Below, piece by piece: positions 1 through 6,021 of a stretch of 6,040 nucleotides of DNA. The stretch lies in NCBI GenBank assembly GCA_012271025.1, contig JAAXHF010000572.1, forward strand, positions 1-6,040. Reading direction: 5' to 3'. Positions within the stretch are counted from its first letter, which is position 1; each line of letters starts with the position of its first letter. Under the pieces are notes generated by a model that worked only from the letters and a program-made list of their open reading frames with translations, made no database searches and was not told where the DNA came from. This stretch comes from Deltaproteobacteria bacterium (GTDB taxonomy: Bacteria > Desulfobacterota_B > Binatia > Bin18). Made by a program: the position numbers and the translations under genes.

Positions 1-405
1 GGCGATCACCCGGTTGCCGTTCGGCGGGGCGACCGCCTCGCCAATGCCGATCAGCACCCGGACGACCAGAAACGAGCCCACGATGCCGATGAACGAGGCC
101 AGAAACAGCTCACCGGCCAGCGCGGTCACAGCGGTAAAAAACGACCACCACAGGATCGCCACAGCCATCACGCCCCTGGGACCGAAGCGGTCGCCCAGCC
201 AGCCGCCCGGGATCTGGGACACGGCATAGCCCAACACGAAGGCGCTGAAAATCCAGCCGAACTGCACCTCGCTGAGGCCGTACTCGGGCATGATGTACTT
301 GGCCGCAATCGAGATGTTGATCCGGTCAATGAACATCAGCACATAGGTGCAGTACAGCAGGCCGATAATCAGCCAGCGGGTCCGGGTCGGCGTAGGTGTT
401 GACAT
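1..405 (-). CDS. MFS transporter, ACS (anion:cation symporter)-like, N-terminal part
   Basis: Partial gene: the first 135 residues are present and the rest lies beyond the left edge. It encodes an inner-membrane major facilitator permease, most like the anion:cation symporter family that imports organic anions such as hexuronates, glucarate or aromatic acids. Four hydrophobic segments are visible, at about residues 11-27, 49-66, 79-97 and 101-121. After TM1 comes FIDRINIS (25-32), matching the DRxN motif of ACS members. Between TM2 and TM3 lies GGWLGDRFGPR (67-77), the MFS motif A loop. TM4 ends in RVLIGIGEAVAPPN, matching the conserved R-x-L-x-G-x-G-E-A-x-x-x-P pattern. The ATG at 405-403 is preceded by CGGAGAGGAG (416-407), which gives a good ribosome site. 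The gene is divergent from the amidohydrolase operon, so it plausibly imports that operon's substrate (inference). The family call is firm; the substrate is unknown. Confidence 0.93.
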   Translation of the reverse strand, partial: MSTPTPTRTRWLIIGLLYCTYVLMFIDRINISIAAKYIMPEYGLSEVQFGWIFSAFVLGYAVSQIPGGWLGDRFGPRGVMAVAILWWSFFTAVTALAGELFLASFIGIVGSFLVVRVLIGIGEAVAPPNGNRVIA

Positions 406-428
406 GCTCCTCTCCGAAAAACGTCCAG

Positions 429-458
429 ACTCTAGCCCAAGAGTTCCAACCGTGGCAA
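429..458 (-). promoter_or_regulatory. Candidate sigma70 promoter for the MFS gene
   Basis: Read on the minus strand, a -35-like TTGCCA (458-453, 5 of 6 to consensus) is separated by 18 bp from TAGAGT (434-429, 4 of 6). The predicted transcript start near 422 would leave a leader of about 17 nt that contains the Shine-Dalgarno sequence. Found by eye; no experimental support. Confidence 0.45.
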
Positions 459-459
459 G

Positions 460-488
460 CCGGCCGTGCCCGAATTGTTGACGGCCGG
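460..488. promoter_or_regulatory. Inverted repeat between divergent promoters, candidate operator
   Basis: CCGGCCGT (460-467) and ACGGCCGG (481-488) form a perfect 8-bp inverted repeat with a 13-bp spacer. The half-site centres are 21 bp apart, about two helical turns. The left half begins one base from the minus-strand -35 box, and the right half overlaps the plus-strand -35 box, so one bound dimer could control both transcription units. This is inferred from position; GGCC-rich words are common in this DNA. Confidence 0.4.
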
Positions 489-506
489 GGGCCGATCTCC
501 TAGAAC
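478..506 (+). promoter_or_regulatory. Candidate sigma70 promoter for the amidohydrolase operon
   Basis: TTGACG (478-483, 5 of 6 to the -35 consensus) and TAGAAC (501-506, 4 of 6 to the -10) are separated by exactly 17 bp. Transcription would begin near 512-514, giving a leader of about 36 nt before the ATG at 549. This is the best promoter match in the window. It argues against translation beginning at the in-frame GTG at 510. Confidence 0.55.
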
Positions 507-548
507 GGAGTGGGGAAACATCCAGCACTCGATAAAGGAGGGCCAATC

Positions 549-2240
549 ATGGCCGAGTATGACATTGTTATTAAGAATGGAACCATCGTTGACGGCAGTG
601 GCGCGCCCGGCTTTCGAGCCGACCTGGCGGTGAGCGGGGGGCGTATCGTCGAGCTGGGCAAGGTCACGGGCAGCGCCGCGCGGGTGATCGACGCGTCTGA
701 CCTGATTGTCGCGCCCGGCTTTATCGACCCGCACACCCACTACGACGCCCAGCTGTGCTGGGACCCGCTGATCACCTGTTCGTCGTGGCACGGAGTGACC
801 AGCGTGATCGTGGGCAACTGTGGCGTTGGGCTGGCGCCGTGCAAGCCCGCCGAACGGGATATCGCCACCTCCAATCTGGTCCACGTCGAAGCCATTCCGT
901 ATGATGTGCTGAACAAGGGCCTGCCCTGGGACTGGGAGAGCTTTCCCCAGTATATGGACGCCGCAGCCCAGCGCGGGCTGGGCATCAACGTCGGCTTTCT
1001 GGCCGCCCTGTCACCCTTCCGCCAGTTTGTGATGGGCAATGAGGCCATGGAGCGCGAGGCCACGGCGGCCGAAACCGCGCAGATTCGCAGCCTGCTGGAC
1101 GAGGCGCTTGAGGCCGGCGCCCTGGGCCTGTCGCTGACCGTTCTGCCCCAGCATCTCGGCTACAAGGCCCAGCCCCTGGCCTGTCGGCTGGCCAGTCATG
1201 ACGAACTGCGCGCCTACGCCAGCCTGCTGCGCGAACGCGGCCAGGGGACGATTGAGGTGGCCCTGACCAGAAAGCCCAGCGCGGTGTCCGACAGGGAGTA
1301 CGCGCTGCTGGAGCTGCTGGTTTCCGAGAGCGAGCGGCCGGTCACCTGGCTCAATCTGCGCGACCGCGATGACGATCCCGAGGCATGGACCACCACCCTG
1401 GAACGCGTCGCCCCGCTGCTCGAACGTGGCAGCCGACCCCAGGTGGCGGTACGGCCGCTGGTGGTGGAGTTCAACCTGCGCAACCCGTTCCTGTTTGCCG
1501 CTATGCGTTCGACCAAGCCGGTGTTCGGCGAGGCCACGCCCGAGGATCAGAAACGCACCTATGCCGACCCCGAGTTCCGCCGCGCGTTTGGGGCCGAGCT
1601 GGAGCGCAGCACGGTCTTTCATGACATCTGGCAACGGACCAAGGTGAAGGAAGTCGCCAGCCCGGCGCTCAAGGCGGTCGAGTGGAAGACGATTGCCGAT
1701 ATCGCCCAGCAGCGCGGGGTGGCGCCCCTGGACGCCTTCTTTGATATCGCCCTTGAGGACGACCTGGGTCTCGACTACATGCTGCCGCTGCTCGACATCA
1801 ACGAGGAGCGGGTGGCAAAAAAATTCAGTGACCCACGCACCCTGATCGGTATCTCTGACGGCGGGGCGCACGTCGACATGCTGTGCAACGCCGGCTACCC
1901 GAGCTATCTGCTGGGGACTTTCGTGCGCGACAAGCAGGCGCTGAGCGTCGAACACGCGGTGCGACGCATCACTGCCGAACCGGCCCAGTTCTTCGGCATC
2001 AACGACCGTGGCGCGCTGCGGGTCGGGCTGGCTGCGGACATCACCGTGTTTGACCTGAACACCATCGACTCCCCCGAGCGTCCGGAAGTCCGTCAGGACT
2101 TGCCGGGCGGCGGGCGGCGTCTGGTGACCCAGGCCGAAGGTATTCAGTACACCATCGTCAACGGTCAGGTCTTGTACGAAGGACAACGCCAGACCGGCGT
2201 CCTGCCCGGCCAGGTCATCCGAGGTGGGCAGCAGGTCTAG
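549..2240 (+). CDS. D-aminoacylase-like amidohydrolase (N-acyl-D-amino-acid deacylase family)
   Basis: The protein has 563 residues, a usual length for this family, and is cytoplasmic with no signal peptide. Family members hydrolyse N-acyl bonds of D-amino acids or ring amides with a zinc-centred TIM barrel flanked by a small beta domain. The N-terminal IKNGTIVDGSG (8-18) and C-terminal GLAADITVFD (493-502) and YTIVNGQVLYEG (534-545) form the typical beta-sandwich halves. The metal motif is HTH at 62/64, followed by Cys91 in GNCGVG. The 29-residue spacing equals that between His67 and Cys96 in Alcaligenes faecalis D-aminoacylase. ISDGGAHVD (435-443) supplies the catalytic Asp437. The expected THMRDE-like and SHLK-like histidine motifs are absent; that region reads IEVALTRK and VTWLNLRD. 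ATG 549 is chosen because AAAGGAGGG (534-542) sits just upstream; an in-frame GTG at 510 has no such support. It is the first gene of the operon. The substrate may not be an N-acyl-D-amino acid. Confidence 0.9.
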   Translation: MAEYDIVIKNGTIVDGSGAPGFRADLAVSGGRIVELGKVTGSAARVIDASDLIVAPGFIDPHTHYDAQLCWDPLITCSSWHGVTSVIVGNCGVGLAPCKPAERDIATSNLVHVEAIPYDVLNKGLPWDWESFPQYMDAAAQRGLGINVGFLAALSPFRQFVMGNEAMEREATAAETAQIRSLLDEALEAGALGLSLTVLPQHLGYKAQPLACRLASHDELRAYASLLRERGQGTIEVALTRKPSAVSDREYALLELLVSESERPVTWLNLRDRDDDPEAWTTTLERVAPLLERGSRPQVAVRPLVVEFNLRNPFLFAAMRSTKPVFGEATPEDQKRTYADPEFRRAFGAELERSTVFHDIWQRTKVKEVASPALKAVEWKTIADIAQQRGVAPLDAFFDIALEDDLGLDYMLPLLDINEERVAKKFSDPRTLIGISDGGAHVDMLCNAGYPSYLLGTFVRDKQALSVEHAVRRITAEPAQFFGINDRGALRVGLAADITVFDLNTIDSPERPEVRQDLPGGGRRLVTQAEGIQYTIVNGQVLYEGQRQTGVLPGQVIRGGQQV

Positions 2241-2252
2241 GAGAGAAGAGCC

Positions 2253-3359
2253 ATGTCGATACAACATGTGATTTCAGCCGATTCGCATATGGTTGAGCCG
2301 GGTGACCTGTGGCTCGAACGGCTCGACCGCAAATATCGTGACGATGCCCCGCGGGTCGTCAAAAACGAGCAGTCCAAGGCCGCGCCCTACCTGTTTGTCG
2401 GACCCGGCATTCATCCGCTGACGGTGGCCGGCGTGTTTGCCGCCGGCCGCAGCGGCGATGCATTGCGCGCACACATGCAGCGCGGCTACGAGGCTGCCCG
2501 GCCCAGCGGCTGGGACCCGGTCGAGCGGCTGAAGGATCAAGACCTGGACGGCGTGGTGGCCGAGGTCTTGTATTCCAGCCTGGGTATCGTCCTGCTGGGC
2601 ATGCCGGACGGAGAACTGCAACAGGCGTGTCTGCGCGTGTATAACGACTGGCTGGCCGAGTTCTGCGCCCATGACCCGCAGCGGCTGGTCGGCATCGGGC
2701 TGTACCCGCTCAGCGCCCTGCCCGACGTGTCGGAGATTGAGCGCTGCGCCAAGCTCGGCCTCAAAGGCGTCCTGATCCTGGCCTCCGACACCCTTGAGTT
2801 GCCCTACAGCGACGAGCGCTTCGAGCCCCTGTGGCAGGTGTGTGCCGAGGCCGGGCTGCCCATCTCGCTGCACAAACCCCTGGTGTCCGGCATGCCACGC
2901 ACCGCAGCCCTGCCAACCCCGGCCGACCTCCAGATTCATGTCATCCACGTTGTCGAGCAGTGTCTCACCCGGATGGTGTACGGCGGCGTGTTCGAGCGTT
3001 TCCCCGAACTGAAGATGGTCTCGGCCGAGAATGACGTGGGCTGGATGCCGAACTGGGTGCATCGGCTCGACCACGTCCACGCCAAGATCCCGGATACCAG
3101 GCGCCTGCCGCTCAAACCCAGCGAGTACGTGTGGCGCAACATCTGGGGCACCTTCCAGGACGACCCGATCGGCCCGGCGACGTGGCGGTTCTTCGGCCAA
3201 CATAACTATATGTGGGCGTCGGACTTTCCGCATGCCGACTCGACCTTCCCCCATTCGCTCGAGATTATTAACCAGCATTTTGCCGATATCCCGGCCGAGG
3301 TGACGCGCAATATCGTGTTTGACAACGCCAAGCGCCTGTATGGCATTGAAGTCGGCTGA
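2253..3359 (+). CDS. Amidohydro_2 family metal-dependent hydrolase/decarboxylase (ACMSD-like)
   Basis: A 368-residue cytoplasmic TIM-barrel protein of the Amidohydro_2 family, which includes aminocarboxymuconate-semialdehyde decarboxylase, gamma-resorcylate decarboxylase and various hydrolases. The N-terminal SADSHMVEP (8-16) gives a D-x-H metal pair (Asp10, His12) in place of the H-x-H or E-x-H of characterised members. Further likely active-site residues are His207 in ISLHKP, Glu259 in SAENDVGW and Asp324 in WASDFPHADST (321-331). Residues 90-150 carry the alternating pattern of barrel strands. The ATG follows the upstream stop by 12 bp, and its Shine-Dalgarno GGAGAG begins at the last base of that stop codon, which suggests translational coupling. 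It probably acts on the same compound as the first amidohydrolase, either removing a carboxyl group or hydrolysing a C-C, C-N or ester bond. The sequence alone does not separate hydrolase from decarboxylase. Confidence 0.9.
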   Translation: MSIQHVISADSHMVEPGDLWLERLDRKYRDDAPRVVKNEQSKAAPYLFVGPGIHPLTVAGVFAAGRSGDALRAHMQRGYEAARPSGWDPVERLKDQDLDGVVAEVLYSSLGIVLLGMPDGELQQACLRVYNDWLAEFCAHDPQRLVGIGLYPLSALPDVSEIERCAKLGLKGVLILASDTLELPYSDERFEPLWQVCAEAGLPISLHKPLVSGMPRTAALPTPADLQIHVIHVVEQCLTRMVYGGVFERFPELKMVSAENDVGWMPNWVHRLDHVHAKIPDTRRLPLKPSEYVWRNIWGTFQDDPIGPATWRFFGQHNYMWASDFPHADSTFPHSLEIINQHFADIPAEVTRNIVFDNAKRLYGIEVG

Positions 3360-3372
3360 CAGGAGGAGCCCA

Positions 3373-3831
3373 ATGGACATGACCGAACTCGAACAACGGC
3401 TGACCCGCATGGAAGACATGGAGGCCATCAAGCAGCTCAAGGCCGAATACTGCGACATCTGCGACGACGACCATAATCCCGACCGTATCACCACGATTTT
3501 TGCCGAAGATGGTATCTGGGAAGGCGCCGGTTTCGGCAAAGCCCAGGGGCATGCGGCCATCCGTGAGCTGTTCAAGAAATTCCAGACCCTGATCAGCTTC
3601 TCCCAGCACCAGGTGCTGAACCCGGTCATCAAGATCGACGGCGACCGGGCGACCGGTATCTGGTACTTTTTCGGGCCGTTTACGTTCTACAAGAACAACC
3701 AGGCCAAGTGGCTGGCCGCCCGCTACCAGGACGACTATGTCAAGCTGAACGGGGAGTGGAAGATTCAGCACCTGCGTGCGCGCGGACGGATGAGTACCGA
3801 TTACGAAAAGAGCTGGGCCGACAAAGCCTGA
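3373..3831 (+). CDS. SnoaL-like (NTF2-fold) protein, possible dehydratase/isomerase
   Basis: A 152-residue protein of the SnoaL_4 type, the cone-shaped NTF2 fold shared by bile-acid 7-alpha-dehydratase BaiE, scytalone dehydratase and ketosteroid isomerase. It opens with helix LEQRLTRMEDMEAIKQLKAEY, then IFAEDGIWEG (42-51), GHAAIRELF (59-67) and HQVLNPVIKIDGDRATG (79-95), and closes with a C-terminal strand GEWKIQHLRARG (127-138). Tyr26, Asp31 and His79 keep the same mutual spacing as BaiE Tyr30, Asp35 and His83, as I recall them. The later BaiE acid and arginine are not obviously matched. AGGAGG (3361-3366) lies 6 bp before ATG 3373; the second ATG at 3379 would be 12 bp away and is less likely. 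The gap to the preceding gene is 13 bp. An enzymatic role is plausible, but many SnoaL-like proteins have no known activity. Confidence 0.87.
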   Translation: MDMTELEQRLTRMEDMEAIKQLKAEYCDICDDDHNPDRITTIFAEDGIWEGAGFGKAQGHAAIRELFKKFQTLISFSQHQVLNPVIKIDGDRATGIWYFFGPFTFYKNNQAKWLAARYQDDYVKLNGEWKIQHLRARGRMSTDYEKSWADKA

Positions 3832-3842
3832 AGAGCCGATAG

Positions 3843-3864
3843 CGGCCGGGCCCACGTCCGGCCG
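3843..3864 (+). other. GC-rich hairpin between the SnoaL-like and HAD genes
   Basis: CGGCCGG (3843-3849) and CCGGCCG (3858-3864) are perfectly complementary around an 8-nt loop. The stem ends 10 bp before the HAD start codon and takes up the space where a Shine-Dalgarno site would lie. No T-run follows, so it is not a classical intrinsic terminator. It could stabilise the upstream message, pause transcription or limit HAD translation. It also repeats, in opposite order, the 7-mers of the dyad at 460-488. Confidence 0.45.
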
Positions 3865-3874
3865 AGCACCCCCC

Positions 3875-4534
3875 ATGCTGAAATATATTCTGTGGGACCA
3901 CGACGGCGTCCTGGTCGACACCGAGCACTGGTACTTTGTCTCGACCCAACAGGCCCTGGCTGAACTCGGGATATATTTTGACCAGGACGAATACGTGGCG
4001 CACACGACCAGCGGTCAGACGATGTGGGAGCTGGCCAGGCAGCGGGGTGTCTCGGAGGATATCATCGCTGTCCACCGCCACAACCGGGACCGCTATTATC
4101 AGGAACGTCTGCGGACCGAGGACATTGAGATTCCGGGTGTGCTGGACGTGCTGGCCGAGCTGTCGGAGTTCTTTTCCATGGCGATTGTAACCACGGCCAA
4201 GAAGGCTGACTTTGGCCTGATCCACCAGGACCGGACGATTGTGTCCTACATGGACTTTGTTGTTGCCAACGGCGATTATGCCCGTAGCAAGCCGGCTCCC
4301 GATCCCTACCTGACGGCCCTGGAGCGCTTCGGGGCTCAGCCCCACGAGGCGATTGCGATTGAAGATTCCGAGCGCGGTCTGCGCTCGGCGGTGGCAGCGG
4401 GTCTGGAATGCATCGTGATCGAACACGCGTTCACGCAGTCCCAGGACTTCTCGCGCGCCGCCCGTGTCGTCCAATCAATCCGCGACCTGCCGGCCATCCT
4501 GCTCGGTCAAAAAACAAAGCCCATTTCAGGCTGA
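3875..4534 (+). CDS. HAD-superfamily hydrolase, phosphoglucomutase/phosphatase-like (subfamily IA)
   Basis: The protein has 219 residues, a normal length for cytoplasmic HAD phosphatases with a helical C1 cap. Motif I is WDHDGVLVDTE (7-17), with nucleophile Asp8 and acid/base Asp10. A helical cap spans about residues 18-85. Motif II is the threonine in IVTTAKK (104-110), motif III is Lys139 in RSKPAPDPY, and motif IV is IEDSERGLRSAVAAG (162-176) with Glu163 and Asp164. All catalytic positions are intact, so an active phosphohydrolase or phosphomutase acting on a small metabolite is likely. The start is fixed by motif I at residue 8, yet no good Shine-Dalgarno precedes it; the bases just before the ATG are a run of C behind a GC hairpin. 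The gap of 43 bp is wider than elsewhere in the operon, so it may be less tightly co-expressed. The substrate is unknown. Confidence 0.9.
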   Translation: MLKYILWDHDGVLVDTEHWYFVSTQQALAELGIYFDQDEYVAHTTSGQTMWELARQRGVSEDIIAVHRHNRDRYYQERLRTEDIEIPGVLDVLAELSEFFSMAIVTTAKKADFGLIHQDRTIVSYMDFVVANGDYARSKPAPDPYLTALERFGAQPHEAIAIEDSERGLRSAVAAGLECIVIEHAFTQSQDFSRAARVVQSIRDLPAILLGQKTKPISG

Positions 4535-4583
4535 CCGACATGTCTTTCTGGCAGGTCTCGGCTGCACCGGGCGGTCTCCTCAA
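4535..4583. other. Convergent intergenic gap, no clear terminator
   Basis: Forty-nine bases separate the stop codons of the convergent HAD and CoA-transferase genes. Only weak 4-bp stems are visible (for example GCAG 4551-4554 with CTGC 4562-4565), and there is no T-run for either strand. Termination may be Rho-dependent or may occur inside the opposite gene. Confidence 0.5.
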
Positions 4584-5804
4584 TCAGTCGCCTATGGCTG
4601 CCACCCCGTCACGCACCAGCGTGGCAATGGCCGCGTCGTCATAGCCCAGCTCGTGCAGTATCTCACCGGTATGATCGCCCAACTGCGGCGCAGCGGTCGG
4701 CGTGCGCTTGTCACCGGCGCTGGTGAAAATGGGGCTGTTGATGGTCGTCAGCTGGCCGTGGCCGGGATACTCCATCTCGACAAACGCTCCGGCCGCCCGC
4801 ATCTGCGGATCGTCGACCACCTCGTCGCGCAGTGGCAGAGGAGCCCATTTGATATCGGCCTGTTTGAACAGGACCCGCCATTCGTCGAGATCCCGCGACT
4901 CGAACTGGCCTTGTAAAATGGCGAACAGGGCGGCCGCATTCTCCGTTCTGGCCTCGTTGCTTGCAAACAGCGGGCTGGTCGCCAGCTCTGGCTGACCGAG
5001 CGCCTTGCACAGATTGGGAAACTCCTTGTCCGGGTCGAGCAGGACGGCCAGGAAGGCTTTGCCGTCACGGCTCCGATAGCCGGCCGCCAGCGGGTTGGGA
5101 GGCGTGCCGTCGCTGCGGCGTTCCGGGAATGTGGCGTTGCAGAATTTGGCCTGCAAGTCACAGGCGTTGGCCCAGGCGCCGCTGGCCAGCAAGGAAGTCC
5201 CGACTTTCAGGCCCCGTCCGGTGCGTTCGCGCTGATACAGGCCGAGCATGATCGCGCCGAACAGCGACACCGAGGTCGGGTGATCGCCCATGCCCGGCCG
5301 TGGGCCGCCCGGCGTGCCGTCCATGCCGACCACGCTCATCATCAGACCCGAGCGGGCCCAGTACGCCAGCGCGTCAAAAGTCGGCGCGTCGGCGTCCTCG
5401 CCCGTGTCGCCGTAGCCGGTCAGGTGAGCGTAGATGAGCCGCTCGTTCTCGGGCTGCAGGTGATCCCAGGTCAGCTGGAACTTGTCGAGCAGCGGGTGCT
5501 GGTAGTTGGTGACAAACACATCGGCGGTCTTGACCAGACGGATGAGGACATCCCGGCCCTGGGGCGAGGCGAGGTCAAGGGCGACGCTCTTCTTGTTGCG
5601 GCTGGTCAGAATCCAACCCCAGTTGAGGTCGGCCTGGGCAAATCCCGGTAAATCAGACATGGAGCGGTAGAGATCCCCGCCTTGGGGTCGCTCAATCTTC
5701 AACACCTCGGCCCCGAAGTCCGACATGATCGTCGCCGAGGCCGGCCCGGCGACATAGGTTCCGCAGTCGATAACCCGCAGTCCCGATAGAATTCCGTCGT
5801 GCAT
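4584..5804 (-). CDS. CaiB/BaiF family CoA-transferase (class III)
   Basis: A 406-residue enzyme of the class III CoA-transferases, which move CoA from an acyl-CoA donor to a carboxylate acceptor through an aspartyl intermediate. The N-terminus LSGLRVIDCGTYVAGP (6-21) and SDFGAEVLKIERPQGGD (28-44) are typical, as is SRNKKSVALDL (68-78). GMGDHPTSVS (171-180) places the likely catalytic Asp174, close to Asp169 of Frc and CaiB. RERTGRG (192-198) followed by KVGTSLLASG matches the conserved stretch after the active site, and APLPLRDEVVDDPQM (321-335) is the usual C-terminal signature. ATG 5804 is chosen because AGGGAG lies 6 bp upstream and homology begins at once; an in-frame GTG at 5885 would add 27 low-complexity, charged residues without a ribosome site. 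Convergent with the HAD gene. It probably activates an organic acid from the same pathway, but the acceptor cannot be predicted. Confidence 0.95.
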   Translation of the reverse strand: MHDGILSGLRVIDCGTYVAGPASATIMSDFGAEVLKIERPQGGDLYRSMSDLPGFAQADLNWGWILTSRNKKSVALDLASPQGRDVLIRLVKTADVFVTNYQHPLLDKFQLTWDHLQPENERLIYAHLTGYGDTGEDADAPTFDALAYWARSGLMMSVVGMDGTPGGPRPGMGDHPTSVSLFGAIMLGLYQRERTGRGLKVGTSLLASGAWANACDLQAKFCNATFPERRSDGTPPNPLAAGYRSRDGKAFLAVLLDPDKEFPNLCKALGQPELATSPLFASNEARTENAAALFAILQGQFESRDLDEWRVLFKQADIKWAPLPLRDEVVDDPQMRAAGAFVEMEYPGHGQLTTINSPIFTSAGDKRTPTAAPQLGDHTGEILHELGYDDAAIATLVRDGVAAIGD

Positions 5805-5914
5805 ATGCGTCTCCCTCTTCGACTGAATGTGAGGTTCCTGCCCAGGCCTGCCCGGTCTTTTCTCCTCTCCCCGAGGCGAGAACACGTCAGTGTGCAGGAA
5901 CCCGAGTCCGGGCC

Positions 5915-5943
5915 ATTCTGCCAGTAATCACGCGGCTCGCCAA
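5915..5943 (-). promoter_or_regulatory. Candidate promoter for the CoA-transferase gene
   Basis: Read on the minus strand, TTGGCG (5943-5938) and CAGAAT (5920-5915) each match 4 of 6 consensus bases at a 17-bp spacing. The predicted start near 5908 implies a leader of about 100 nt. The match is modest and could be chance. Confidence 0.3.
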
Positions 5944-5975
5944 GCTTCCGGATTGCCCCCGAGAGACTCCCTTAT

Positions 5976-5999
5976 GTCGCCTGGGCGACGGCTTGCCGT
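5976..5999. promoter_or_regulatory. Two adjoining palindromes, candidate operator
   Basis: GTCGCC-TG-GGCGAC (5976-5989) is a perfect 14-bp palindrome. It shares two bases with ACGGC-TT-GCCGT (5988-5999), a perfect 12-bp palindrome. The second covers the -35-like TTGCCG of the outward candidate promoter. The position fits a repressor site, but short GC palindromes are not rare in such DNA. Confidence 0.3.
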
Positions 6000-6021
6000 G
6001 TCCCGGTCGCCGTGCTAGGCT
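5993..6021 (+). promoter_or_regulatory. Possible outward promoter for a gene beyond the right edge
   Basis: TTGCCG (5993-5998, 4 of 6) and TAGGCT (6016-6021, 3 of 6, preceded by TGC as in an extended -10) are 17 bp apart. The layout resembles the TTGCC and TAG-type boxes of the divergent promoters at the left. No coding sequence follows within the window, so support is limited. Confidence 0.3.

Noticed and set aside
14..229. Plus-strand 71-residue open frame
   Set aside because: It is a shadow of the MFS gene on the other strand; its low-complexity product has no motif, and the MFS reading has the DRxN and motif A signatures.
510..548. GTG start at 510 extending the first amidohydrolase by 13 residues
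   Set aside because: It falls at or before the predicted transcript start, has no ribosome site, and the family N-terminus begins right at the ATG at 549, which has a strong Shine-Dalgarno.
1817..1823. A-AAA-AAA heptamer in frame for -1 slippage in the first amidohydrolase
   Set aside because: A -1 shift meets TGA after two codons and would remove the catalytic Asp437; no stimulatory hairpin or Shine-Dalgarno-like element was evident, so chance is more likely than programmed frameshifting.
1011..3632. Long minus-strand open frames (1011-2267 and 2274-3632) opposite the two amidohydrolase genes
   Set aside because: They lie antisense to genes with clear family motifs, have arginine/glycine/histidine-rich composition with no recognisable domain, and arise from GC-biased third positions.
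4659..5651. Plus-strand open frames opposite the CoA-transferase (for example 4702-4995 and 5280-5651)
   Set aside because: They are antisense shadows of a gene with an intact catalytic motif and have no ribosome sites or domains.
5805..5885. GTG start at 5885 extending the CoA-transferase by 27 residues
   Set aside because: The added residues are charged and unlike the family; the ATG at 5804 has AGGGAG at proper spacing.
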